Positions 26,510 to 35,700 of a stretch of 44,322 nucleotides of DNA are shown here, in pieces. Source of the stretch: UBA7328 sp002471345 (GTDB taxonomy: Bacteria; Bacteroidota; Bacteroidia; Chitinophagales; Saprospiraceae). The position numbers and the translations under genes were made by a program. The stretch spans positions 1 through 44,322 of the forward strand of contig CAXGOB010000042.1 in the NCBI GenBank assembly GCA_964011275.1. The letters run 5' to 3'. Each line of letters begins with the position of its first letter. The stretch's first letter is position 1. The notes beneath the pieces are model-generated. The model did not search any database and was not told where the DNA came from. It was given only the letters and a program-made list of their open reading frames with translations.

Positions 26510-26962
26510 CTATTCCGGCACGATCGTGGTATGTTTTATTTGCCTTAGTACAATAACACTACTATACACCCGTACCATTGGCAACAAACTGATTTTATGC
26601 AAAAACTTGTTATACTCATCAATATCCTTAACAAGAACTTTCATCTGATAATCAACAACTCCTGCAAAGTGATAACACTCCAATACCTCAGGCATTAAGT
26701 CTACCTCATTTTCAAACTCCTTAATATTTTTGTCAGTATAATTAGGCATGCTAACATTACAAAAGACAATTTGTCCTTTATCTACTTTTTTAGGATCTAC
26801 CAATGCTGTATATCCTTTAATTATTTTCTCTTTTTCTAGTCGCTTAATTCTTTCGAATACCGGAGAAGTAGTTAGGTTTAGTTTATTCGCTATTTCCTTA
26901 ATTGTAGCCTTTCCGTTTAACTGTAAGAGTTGAATAATTTGTTGGTCAATTTTGTCCAGCAT
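26510..26962 (-). CDS. Lrp/AsnC family transcriptional regulator
   Basis: This 150-aa protein has an N-terminal helix-turn-helix (residues 4-50: DQQIIQLLQLNG, IKEIANKLNLTTSPVFERIKRL) and a C-terminal RAM amino-acid-sensing domain (about 65-145, with ECYHFAGVVDY). Lrp proteins bind amino acids and switch amino-acid metabolism genes, often as octamers on phased sites. It lies upstream of, and points toward, the TonB receptor operon, and downstream of an amino-acid oxidase fragment and an amidohydrolase, which fits control of D-amino-acid or peptide catabolism. It is 395 nt before the receptor start, so the operon has its own promoter. Confidence 0.93.
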   Translation of the reverse strand: MLDKIDQQIIQLLQLNGKATIKEIANKLNLTTSPVFERIKRLEKEKIIKGYTALVDPKKVDKGQIVFCNVSMPNYTDKNIKEFENEVDLMPEVLECYHFAGVVDYQMKVLVKDIDEYNKFLHKISLLPMVRVYSSVIVLRQIKHTTIVPE

Positions 26963-27018
26963 CTTTTATTTTTAAGATTTCAAAACAAGAATAAAGGTGA
27001 TATTTATTCCTTATGGCT

Positions 27019-27141
27019 TTAGTTCGACAAATCTTTTAATAATCTATCTGAGCCCAATAATAATACTTCCTCGAATTTAGATAGTTCCCAGGCAACTGAG
27101 CTACCAATAAGCCCGCCTCCAATTAAAACAATGTTTTCCAC
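27019..27141 (-). pseudogene. N-terminal fragment of a FAD-dependent amino-acid oxidoreductase (DadA/DAO-like)
   Basis: From a GTG at 27141 the frame reads ENIVLIGGGLIGSSVAWELS, the FAD-binding GxGxxG strand-turn-helix that opens D-amino-acid oxidases and dehydrogenases, then KFEEVLLL and a quick stop after 40 residues. The rest of the roughly 370-residue enzyme is missing. It lies just upstream of the Lrp gene, as dad-type genes often do. It is a relic, and no function is expected. Confidence 0.6.
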
Positions 27142-27471
27142 TTGCTCTGTTTTATGACATTCTATATTGATATGGGCAAAAAATAGGATGATATTTTACA
27201 TAACTCGTGCCGCGTTATACCGTATGCTTAAAATCTGCGCTCTTTGTTTGATTTGTCACCATTTCAGGTCAAAAGTGCCGGCAAATCGCTTCATTGTTAA
27301 TCTTTTACCAATGACGAAGCCCTTGGCTATAATATTGTCAGGCCTACAGCCTTCGGTTGCTTATTTATATTATTATCCAATTCTTTATCTGTCCTTGCTA
27401 GACATCGGAGTTTTCATAACATGTACCGCATTTCTCGGCATTTAGAGATTAATGCTTGGCCTTGAGAAGCA
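27142..27471. other. Intergenic region, no supported gene
   Basis: A 92-codon open stretch on the + strand (27167-27445) has no recognisable motif, unusual Cys/Ile/Leu-rich composition and no start context; I do not call it a gene. No strong hairpin was found. Confidence 0.4.
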
Positions 27472-28725
27472 TTATTTTTTATCATTCCTAATTATTTCAC
27501 CTTCTTTCATAACAAAATGAACTGTCTTAATTGACTCAATATCGTTGAGAGGATTATTTTGAACGGCTATTATATCTGCATAGTAATTAGACTCAAGGAC
27601 TCCTCTTTCTTTATCAATACCTAAAAGTTCGGCCGCTTTAATAGTCATGGTCTGCAAAATATACGAGGCTGGTATTTCCGCAGCTTTCCAAGTTTCTAAT
27701 ACTTTGAGACTTGATTCCACTCGGTTTAATTCTGGGATGTCAACAACAATATCTGTCCCAAAAGCCATTGGGGTTCCAATTTTGTACGCTCTTTCAAGTC
27801 TATCTACCAGGTTATTGTTTAATACTGTAGCTGTAGTAGAGTCCATTCCATAAGCATACCAATTGTCAAAGGAAAAATCCGTACCTACTAAAAATGTTCC
27901 TTTGTCTTTCATTGATTGAAGCTGTTCATTATTCAATTCAAATCCGTGTTCAATACCAGCTGCACCACCTGATATTGCATTCGTCGCTGCTAAGCCTCCT
28001 ACTGTGTGAACCGTAACTTTTATGGCGTATTTTTTTGCTTCGTCTACAGCAGCTCTAATATCTTCGATATTATAAATCCCATTGTCACCAGTTACCAATT
28101 TAATCACAGATGCACCATTATAAATATTCTTTCTTACAGCTTTCTTTACTTCATTGGGAGTATCTGCATCTATATATTCAAAATCCCAAAAATGTTCATG
28201 TTCGGGGTTTACACCTTCAGACTGTCCGCCATAGGGGGCAATAATTTTACCTGCATATATAATGTTCGGCCCTTGTATCCAACCTTTCTTAATTGCTTTG
28301 ATAATAGCAGAGGTGGCATAGTTTGCATCATTACCTATTTCTTTAATTGTGGTAAATCCATTGTCTAGAAATTGTTTGGCCACAACAGTACCCCTGATCG
28401 CACGGAGAGCTGTGCTTTCGTTTGAGTACATCTGTTCTACATTTAGGTTTCTATAAGGAAGGTTTATAGTAATATGAACATGACAATCCATCAGACCTGG
28501 TAAAACCCACGAATTAGATAGGTCAATTATACTATCAGTATCACTAAATTTTGGAACGGTTCCAATTTCTTTAATTTTTCCATCTTGAATAACTATGATT
28601 TGGCTCTCCAACATTTCACCATTTCTAGCATCGAAGAAATGACCTGCCTTGATCACAGTATTTTGAGCATTTATTGTTAAAGAAATTATGAGAAAGGCTA
28701 TAAGAGATATTGTTTTATTGGTCAT
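27472..28725 (-). CDS. Exported amidohydrolase (Xaa-Pro dipeptidase/imidazolonepropionase-like subgroup)
   Basis: The start at 28725 gives 417 aa with a signal peptide (MTNKTISLIAFLIIS, cut near INA-QN); an earlier ATG 16 codons upstream would spoil it. The full binuclear metal set is visible: H82-x-H84 (DCHVH), K209 for carboxylation (VIKLVTG), H240 (VTVHTVGG), H260 (IEHGFE) and D325 (AFGTD). Close relatives of this layout cleave dipeptides such as Xaa-Pro or N-acyl amino acids in the periplasm. It is transcribed toward the oxidase fragment and Lrp, about 500 nt away, and probably belongs to the same peptide/amino-acid theme. Confidence 0.9.
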   Translation of the reverse strand: MTNKTISLIAFLIISLTINAQNTVIKAGHFFDARNGEMLESQIIVIQDGKIKEIGTVPKFSDTDSIIDLSNSWVLPGLMDCHVHITINLPYRNLNVEQMYSNESTALRAIRGTVVAKQFLDNGFTTIKEIGNDANYATSAIIKAIKKGWIQGPNIIYAGKIIAPYGGQSEGVNPEHEHFWDFEYIDADTPNEVKKAVRKNIYNGASVIKLVTGDNGIYNIEDIRAAVDEAKKYAIKVTVHTVGGLAATNAISGGAAGIEHGFELNNEQLQSMKDKGTFLVGTDFSFDNWYAYGMDSTTATVLNNNLVDRLERAYKIGTPMAFGTDIVVDIPELNRVESSLKVLETWKAAEIPASYILQTMTIKAAELLGIDKERGVLESNYYADIIAVQNNPLNDIESIKTVHFVMKEGEIIRNDKK

Positions 28726-29056
28726 TACTTTTACTTTTTTTAGAGCTTTGGTTGAGCTTGGTTTCTTTGACAAACATTTGCTAAAGCCTAATAATCAGTT
28801 GTTATATCTTCAGAAGCAACTTCATATTCAGGTTGTCAAAAAGTCCGATTTCATTTGGGTTGATTTCGAATTTACAGATTTTATAGCGAAGCTGTGATAA
28901 GGCTTTTCGTTTTTCATAACCAATATTAGGCACCACAATTGATATTCTAATGGATGAAATTAATTACTATTAAGAACAAAGGGCAGTTGAATTATTGAGG
29001 ATTAGAGTTGACATTTATTAGATAATTTGAAGTAAATGGGCACATTAGCACTAAGC

Positions 29057-29092
29057 GTATACCCTATCGGGCAAGTAGAGTACATAATTCCG
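29057..29092 (+). repeat. Second copy of the P2-type dispersed repeat
   Basis: GTATACCCTATCGGGC then TACATAATTCCG matches P2 at 1747-1783 (GCATACCCTACGGG, ATCATAATTCCG). Only the centre CCC-TATC-GGG pairs well. The copies are 27 kb apart, showing a dispersed family. Confidence 0.4.
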
Positions 29093-29200
29093 ACATAAAA
29101 TCAATTTAAAGCATTGCAAAATATTATTCTAATCTAAAGCATGAATTTTAGTTATGAAATTTAGTGTTAGAAAAACTCAATTTTGAAATTAAAAAGTAAA

Positions 29201-29498
29201 ATGCTACACAATAAATAGCGATTACTGATCATCCAAGAATTAACGGATAAAGAGTTGATTTATCAATTAATGATAGTAGCAAATTGTTATGACCTTTTAT
29301 ATCAACAATCTTGTGACCCTAATGAACATGTAAATTCAAGAATTGATTGAGAAAGATGATTCTGAAAGGGCAACAGACCTATTTGTGTTAGTGATTTTAG
29401 ACTTTAATCAAAAACTGAAAAAAGTAAAGGATAAGGTTGGGAAAGGGGTGAATATCTTATGCAAGCCTCTTCCAGTTATCTTAATACGGACCACGTGA
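29201..29498 (+). pseudogene. Possible decayed small gene, unrecognised
   Basis: A protein-like stretch begins MLHNK, meets TAG (29216-29218), goes on as RLLIIQELTDKELIYQLM to about NSRID, and after a frame change continues as IQELIEKDDSERATDLFV to ILIRTT and TGA. Both parts look like helical coding sequence, and the joint fits a frameshift. I do not recognise the family. Confidence 0.25.
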
Positions 29499-29524
29499 GC
29501 AATGTAATAATATAAAAATAGAAA

Positions 29525-29563
29525 AGGGTGAATAAAAATCTGCGGAAAATTTCTATTCACCCT
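29525..29563. terminator. Strong hairpin, possible bidirectional terminator
   Basis: AGGGTGAATAAAAATCT (29525-29541) faces AAATTTCTATTCACCCT (29547-29563): 15 of 17 positions pair and the loop is 5 nt. The A-rich and T-rich inner parts could serve as terminator tracts, but no gene ends close by, so a structural or recombination role is also possible. Confidence 0.4.
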
Positions 29564-29984
29564 ATATCCTGTTTAAGGTAGAGAGTGTTCTGTTAAATCA
29601 AATCTCTCTGTAGTCATTTCTCCATTGGTCACATTTGACTTATGAAGAAGAATTCGTATGAAAAGACGACGTGCTAAAAAGCACAAAAAAAACTGCTTTT
29701 CAATTCTTCATCAAAAGGAATAAAGAGTCCTCACCAGTTCAGACATTATCTCTAATGAGAACTCTATTCAATTGATTTTGTGGTTTTGATCCGAATATCT
29801 AAGAATGTTTAAATATCAAATCGATTAATCTAAACTATAGATAAGTCCCAAGCCCCCATAGCCCTATTGTCCGAATAGCATGTTTGGGTGTATCAATCAT
29901 GGATTTGACTGTACGGATCTTTTATACTCGAGCGCGATAGAAGGAAAATCTGATAATTCTTATATTTTGTAAGAGTTAAATCTA

Positions 29985-30147
29985 AGAGCGTGTCATAATT
30001 ACGCGTTTTAGAGAAGGCGCTGACAAATTTTGTTTTGATTAAGGCATTTTTTTGAAAGTATAGCCAAAGCTATGGAAAGAAAAAATAACAAAGAGCACGA
30101 TAAAATTTGGTGTAGATTTCCGAAAGGTTGATTTTATAACATGCTCT
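29985..30147 (+). mobile_element. MITE-like palindromic element B (163 bp)
   Basis: Ends AGAGCGTGTCATAA (29985) and, reading inward from 30147 on the other strand, AGAGCATGTTATAA. The whole unit folds on itself around ATAGC-CAAA-GCTAT (30060-30073); CAAATTTTGTTTT pairs with the ATAAAATTTGG side. Size and ends match element A. It stops 13 nt before the response regulator ATG, so it must hold or displace that gene's promoter. Confidence 0.5.
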
Positions 30148-30160
30148 AAAGTCTCTCTTA

Positions 30161-30886
30161 ATGACTAAAACTAAAATCCTTGTTGTAGAAGATGAGCTAA
30201 TCACTGCTACACACATTGCATCTATCTTAGAAGAAAAAGGATACGAAGTTCCTGAGCCAATTATCAAAGGTGAAGAAGTCCCCGAAATAGTAGCTAAGGA
30301 AAAGCCTGATGCTATAATCATGGATATCAATCTTGCTGGTAAACTCGATGGTGTAGAAACCGCCAGAATTATAAGTGGCACGACTGACATCCCTATTATT
30401 TTTCTCACTTCCAATTCTGATGAGCAAACATTTGAAGAGTCAAAAACAGCACTTCCTCATGCTTTTTTGACCAAACCGTTCAAGTCAGAAGAGCTGCTGA
30501 GAACTATAGACGTAGTAATAAATAGACATCAATCTCATTCGCCTCAAGAATCATCTTCGGTATCTATAACCGAGGATAAAAGCATATTCGTAACAAGCAA
30601 AAATAAAAAGGTAAAAATTCACATAGAAAACATAAAATATGTAGTTGCAGACAGAAATTATTGTACAGTGGTTACCACTAGCAAGGAATACGTACTATCA
30701 ATGAGCCTTGGTGTATTTGAAAAGAAAATACCTTCAGAATCATTCACAAGGATTCATAGGTCTTATCTGATCAACTTAGAAGCTGTGGACAGCTTGGACG
30801 ACCACCACGTTTTCATAGGTCAAAAGTCTATTCCAATTGGAAATTCATATAAAAAAATGTTGCAAAGTAAGATCAGAATTGTTTGA
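30161..30886 (+). CDS. LytTR-family response regulator
   Basis: This 241-aa protein has a receiver domain (1-122) with acidic pair E10-D11, phospho-acceptor D55 (IIMDINLAG), T83 (FLTSN) and K105 (LTKPF). A LytTR DNA-binding domain follows (about 139-241) with the typical FTRIHRSYLIN. Phosphorylation by a sensor kinase would switch DNA binding; LytTR sites are direct repeats about 21 bp apart. It is 22 nt upstream of the kinase gene, so the two form one operon and a cognate pair. Its upstream region is occupied by MITE-like element B. Confidence 0.93.
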   Translation: MTKTKILVVEDELITATHIASILEEKGYEVPEPIIKGEEVPEIVAKEKPDAIIMDINLAGKLDGVETARIISGTTDIPIIFLTSNSDEQTFEESKTALPHAFLTKPFKSEELLRTIDVVINRHQSHSPQESSSVSITEDKSIFVTSKNKKVKIHIENIKYVVADRNYCTVVTTSKEYVLSMSLGVFEKKIPSESFTRIHRSYLINLEAVDSLDDHHVFIGQKSIPIGNSYKKMLQSKIRIV

Positions 30887-30908
30887 TCTTGAATAAGTAG
30901 GATAGCAA

Positions 30909-31958
30909 ATGACATTAGAACAAAATTCTTTATTAAGTGGATTGACCGTTGAAGAAATAAAACGACTAGAAAACCTTTCCAAAACAGAGAATTACTCAAG
31001 TGGCGAAATAATCTTGAAAGAAAATTCCTCAGCCGATTGTTTTTATATTGTAAATAGCGGTGAGGTAGCCATTACAAAAAATGATATTACTTTAGCTTCT
31101 ATGCTTACTGGCAGTCATTTTGGATTAATGGCGCTTTTTGATACTAGTCCAAGGTCTGCAGATGCTATAGCAACTATTAAAACCTCTGTTTCTAAAATAC
31201 CTTACAAAGCACTAAAAGATCCAGACAACAAAGACCTGTATCAAAAGATATTAGCCAATCAGCTCACCATACAACAAAAGCAGCTTAGGTCAATGAATGA
31301 CTTCACAGTGGCTGAGGTCGGTAAAAAAATCAGTGAACAAAGCCGAGCTGAAACTGTCACTGCTCAAAGCCTTTATTATGAATCCCTTTTAAAAGAAATC
31401 CACCATAGAGTCAAAAACAATCTACAAACGGTATCCAGTTTATTGTTTTTACAGTCTAAAAGTATATCTGACCCTGATGCCAAAAGAGCCATTTTGTCTA
31501 GCTAACAAAGAGTAGAATCAATGGCTTTGATTCACAAAAGTCTATACCAAAGAGAAAATCTCGCTGATCTGGAAATGAAGTCCTACATTTCTCAACTCAG
31601 TAGCTCTCTTGTAGATGCATATCAAGGTGATGAACAAAATATCAGTGTTCAAATTCAAATGGAGGAATTAGAGCTAAATGTTGAGAAAGCCATTCCTGTT
31701 GGGTTGATAATCAATGAATTAATAACGAACTCCTTGAAATATGCATTTGAAAACAAGAAAGTTGGTTTGATTCATATTTCATTCTACAAGAATGAAAGTG
31801 GTCAATTCAAGATCCAGTTAAAGGATGATGGTATTGGAAAAAACGTATCGATTAGTGATGGTTTTGGCACTCAGCTGGTAAAGCTTTTAACAAGACAGAT
31901 AGAAGGCACATTTACTGAGATACCTAGTGTAGGTTATAGTTGTGAGATTGTCTTTTAA
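30909..31958 (+). pseudogene. Histidine kinase with cyclic-nucleotide-binding domain (HisKA_2), in-frame TAA
   Basis: One frame of 349 codons is broken by TAA at 31503-31505. Before it: a cNMP-binding domain (about 10-110, SGEIILKENSSADCFYIVNSG) and the HisKA_2 dimerisation helix with EIHHRVKNNLQ (H165/H166). The stop falls in the second DHp helix, between AILSS and QRVESMALIHKSLYQ. Relatives I know read SQNRV or SQQRV there, so a CAA codon probably became TAA. After it the ATPase domain is complete: N box INELITNSLKYAF, DDGIGKN and GFGTQLV. A restart at ATG 31521 would give an ATPase part without the phosphorylated His. As read, the kinase cannot phosphorylate its regulator. Confidence 0.82.
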
Positions 31959-32075
31959 TATTGACTTCTCTTGGCTTAGAGAAATAAAACCGGCTCAATA
32001 AAACAATCAAGGCTATAAGATTCTAAAAATGGGATCTTATTATAAAAAGAAAAATCTAATTATTAATTCATCTTT

Positions 32076-32642
32076 ATGAGTATACCTATTTCCGTTTATA
32101 CAGCATCACTCCTTCCCTTAGTTGTTATTCTGACATTGTATTATTTAAAGGTTATTCCTTCATGGATCATTAAACTCTATTTCTTAAGCTTTTTAATCTG
32201 TGGCTTTGGTTGGGAGATTTGGTATACGTATGGCTGGGTAGATGGCGACCCTGTATGGGAAAGGAGGTCAGAAGAACTGAATTCTGCTATTCCTTATCAG
32301 ATTAATTGGATACTGAACTCTTTATATGACGCCTTTGTATGTGTATCAGGAGTATTCTGGGTTTGGCTCTTTGGGGGTAGAACGCTGAAATTGTTCAATG
32401 GAATTAACTTCTGGGCCCTACTCATTTTATTCGTGGCCTTTGTGGGTCAAAATATTTATGTAGAATTAGGAATATATCAAGGCCAAATATTGGCCGAACA
32501 TGAAATGTCTTGGGCTCCACTTTCTCCAAAATGGATAGATACCATTGACCTATTTGGGCATACTATGAAATTCAATACTCAAATCACCTGGGTATTAATG
32601 GTGCCTATTACCTACTTCGCAATCAAGAAAACGAAGCCTTAA
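32076..32642 (+). CDS. Hypothetical five-helix membrane protein
   Basis: This 188-aa protein has five predicted membrane segments at about 8-24, 30-48, 76-100, 111-130 and 168-184, with a Trp-rich loop (GWEIWYTYGWVDGDPVWERRSEE) between the second and third. No known motif or enzyme signature is recognised. It lies 117 nt after the kinase with a small hairpin in the gap, so co-transcription is uncertain. It converges with the T9SS gene downstream. Confidence 0.7.
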   Translation: MSIPISVYTASLLPLVVILTLYYLKVIPSWIIKLYFLSFLICGFGWEIWYTYGWVDGDPVWERRSEELNSAIPYQINWILNSLYDAFVCVSGVFWVWLFGGRTLKLFNGINFWALLILFVAFVGQNIYVELGIYQGQILAEHEMSWAPLSPKWIDTIDLFGHTMKFNTQITWVLMVPITYFAIKKTKP

Positions 32643-32674
32643 TTTCAAAAATGGAAATTCCGTGCTTTTTTAAA

Positions 32675-32706
32675 ATAAAAAAGCCAAATGCTACGAACAT
32701 TCGGCT
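32675..32706 (-). terminator. Intrinsic terminator of the 1241-aa T9SS gene
   Basis: On the reverse strand AGCCGAATG (32706-32698) pairs with CATTTGGCT (32690-32682) around a 7-nt loop, with one G-T pair, followed by a T-rich tract. It lies 26 nt after the stop codon. Confidence 0.75.
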
Positions 32707-32732
32707 AAACCAAAAATCAAGAACCAATTACA

Positions 32733-35700
32733 TTAATGTAATAAGATCATTCTTTGTCCCTTCATATCGGAACTTGTCTCTATAGTGTAGTACAGGACAC
32801 CTGTACTGCTTAATTCATTTTTATTCAGTTCTATCTGATTAATACCTCTGTCAAAAGTGGCTCTTTTACTTACTAGAACTTTGCCAGTCATATCGTATAC
32901 CTTAAAAGTCACCATATCCTTTTCAGGTATCATAAATGATATGCTAGTCGTTTCTTCAAATGGATTAGGAGTATTCTGAAATACTTCTAAGCTTCTTTTT
33001 ATAACTTGATCTTGTTCTTTCTTCAAGGTGATTTGGTATCTATTCAGCTCATCATCGTACAATTCGGCATTTAACCCTTTACCCAACTCCAAACTTTCTA
33101 TTTGTTTCCCGTCAAGTAAGAATGAGAACATGTTTTCTTCCCCTAAGCTTTGTGGTACAGAACTGATCCAGCTTATTTTGATTTGATTGTCATTTACAGC
33201 GATATTATTATTGCTCAATTCTACACTTCCATTTTCTCTATCTGACAAACTAATACCATCAGCTACAATACTGAGTTGAAATCCTGTAATATCCATTTTC
33301 TGAGCTAAATGAAAATCTACTTTGTATACATTTTCACTTACTTGACCTATATCATACATTACATTCACTCTCGATCTTGGATCAGTAGATAAATTAAGTA
33401 ATGCTGGAAAAGCATTGCCATCTACATCTCCTACTTTTAATCCAATGAAATCAAATCCATTCACACCACCATTAAGTGATCCAGTACTGAAAATTTCTGG
33501 ATAATCAAATGGATTATTAGTATCAAATGTAAAGTCACTAGGTATGAATTTCCATGGGTCATTAGCCGTCATTGTAGTTTCAAACCCTAGTATGATTTTC
33601 TGCAGTAATACAAGATCACTAGCACTCACACTTTTAGAGTTATTTACATCAGCTGCTAAAAGCTGATATGGAGAATTAAAAGATGATAAGCCTAGTATAT
33701 GTCTCTGAATGATCAACATATCCAGAGCAGATATTCCTAATCCATCATTACCACTTAACTCAGCATTGATATCATAATTTCTTCCTCCTTCTAGGCCACT
33801 GAATTGATATTGACCATTGTTATCAGAATTGATATCAACAATATTTCCAGTAGATCTATCTTTTAGGGAAATCTTTACGTTCGGAACTTTTACATTGTTT
33901 TCATCTCTCAATTGCCCTTGTATCAATGCTGATATATTAGCAGTATTGTCACATACAGTCAGACTATCCGAAGTCATTACTGTGAAATCATATGCACATG
34001 AATTCTGTACATTTCCACACCTATCAGTAACTGTCCATGAAATTCTGTGAGTACCTACTTGGTAATTCTCAGATGCATCATTGGTATCTCCATTTACATC
34101 TATAGATCCGTCATTATCCAAATCAATAGCATATACATATACTAAGTCATCAGATAGTGTACAATTATCAGAAGCTCTAATTGGTAATGACACCATTGCT
34201 TCACATTGATTAGGTTGCGCAAAGACTGTAAAGTCTTCAGGGCATTCAATGATCATAGGTGCTTCATTATCCACTAGTGTCACGATCTGAGTCCCCGTTC
34301 TGAGGAAAGTACTAGGATCTGTAGCATCAAAAGTACACCAGTCTATCACCACCCATTGTCTTGTAATTCTTATACATCCTGAATTAGGAGTATCGTCTAC
34401 CTCATCTGTCCATGATGACGCTGTCATTTCACAATCTTCTTCTTCTATTATAGGTTCACTATCTATGAATTTAGGGTGTGCCTGACTTGCATCACATCCT
34501 TCTACATTGATATTATTAGGTATAGTGATCGTAGGTGTAGAAAGATTTCTGACAGTTACTTTTTGTTTGCAACTATCTCTTACACCATTCATATCACTTA
34601 CTGTCCATGTCACATAGAATTCTCCATTACCACAATCGTCAACAATCGGAGTAAATGGCTCCAAAACAGGATCCTCAAGATTACATACTTCAGCTAAAAC
34701 TGTAGGTGTTCCTAGTCGTTCTTCCAGGTTATTAAAGTTAAAGTCACAATTCACTATCACATCAGGTTCACAAACAAGAGATACTGGTCTTTTATCTTGT
34801 ACTTCTACATCAACTATACAATCACTAGCTTTATCATTCATATCATATACTCTCAGTACAACCTTGATTGGGTTATTAGGAATATCCTCACAACAGAAAT
34901 GAATACTAGGACCGAACATCAAATCATCCTCAAATCCATCACAGAATGAGTTTAATCTTTTTACTTCGAATCTATCAATCGCACAATTGTCAAAACTATT
35001 ATCATCTAATGAAATAGCCATCATCTCTCCTAATCCATTGAAATCCAATACTGCCGTTGTAATTCTCTCACATATTGCATTTGGAGGAGTGTTATCTCTT
35101 ATTGTAAATAATCTAGAACCAGTAGAACTATTACCACATGCATCTGTAGCTGTCACTACTATCATGTGCGTCCCTAAAGGCAGATTATCAATGGTCACAT
35201 CTCCATTAGTCGCAACAGTCACATCAGTTCTGATTTGATCTTCAAATCCACTCATAGTTGTTGTGTCCCCAAGTTTGTAGGTTACTTTATAATCGTCTGG
35301 TTGTAAAGCATAACATAAATCACTAGCTGCTGCATATTCTTCGAGAGGAATAGTAATAGATCCTTCACAAGATTGAGAGCCAGTATAGGTGCTGCCTTCC
35401 ATTGTTTCAAAGTTCATATTCCATACAGGAGGTACCGTATCTAGAGCTTCTAATATTTGTTGTATTGTAGTATCTCGTCCGTCACACCAGTCTACTACAG
35501 TCCATGTTCTTAATACTTTAAAGGAGCCACCACATAAAGGGAAATGAGTATCCGTATGAGTAGCTTTAAAAATGTCACATCCTTCAGAAGTAGGCTCACC
35601 AAAGATTGCAGGGTCAAAACCATTAGCAGGCAGGTCAAGACAACTGATTACTGTATCTCTTGGATACTCTATATCACTGAGTTCTCCTTTCTTCACTACT

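Larger units (their letters stand above)
28774..30160. other. 1.4-kb stretch without an intact gene
   Basis: It contains a P2-like repeat (29057-29092), a possible decayed small gene (29201-29498), a 17-bp-arm hairpin (29525-29563), a weaker inverted repeat near 29726-29763 (GAGTCCTCA with TGAGAACTC) and MITE-like element B (29985-30147). The open stretch at 28688-28897 overlaps the amidohydrolase start and is not supported. Confidence 0.5.

Noticed and set aside
27167..27445. 92-codon + strand open frame
   Set aside because: No motif, odd composition and no plausible start context.
28688..28897. 69-codon + strand open frame
   Set aside because: Overlaps the signal-peptide region of the amidohydrolase on the other strand; looks like its shadow.
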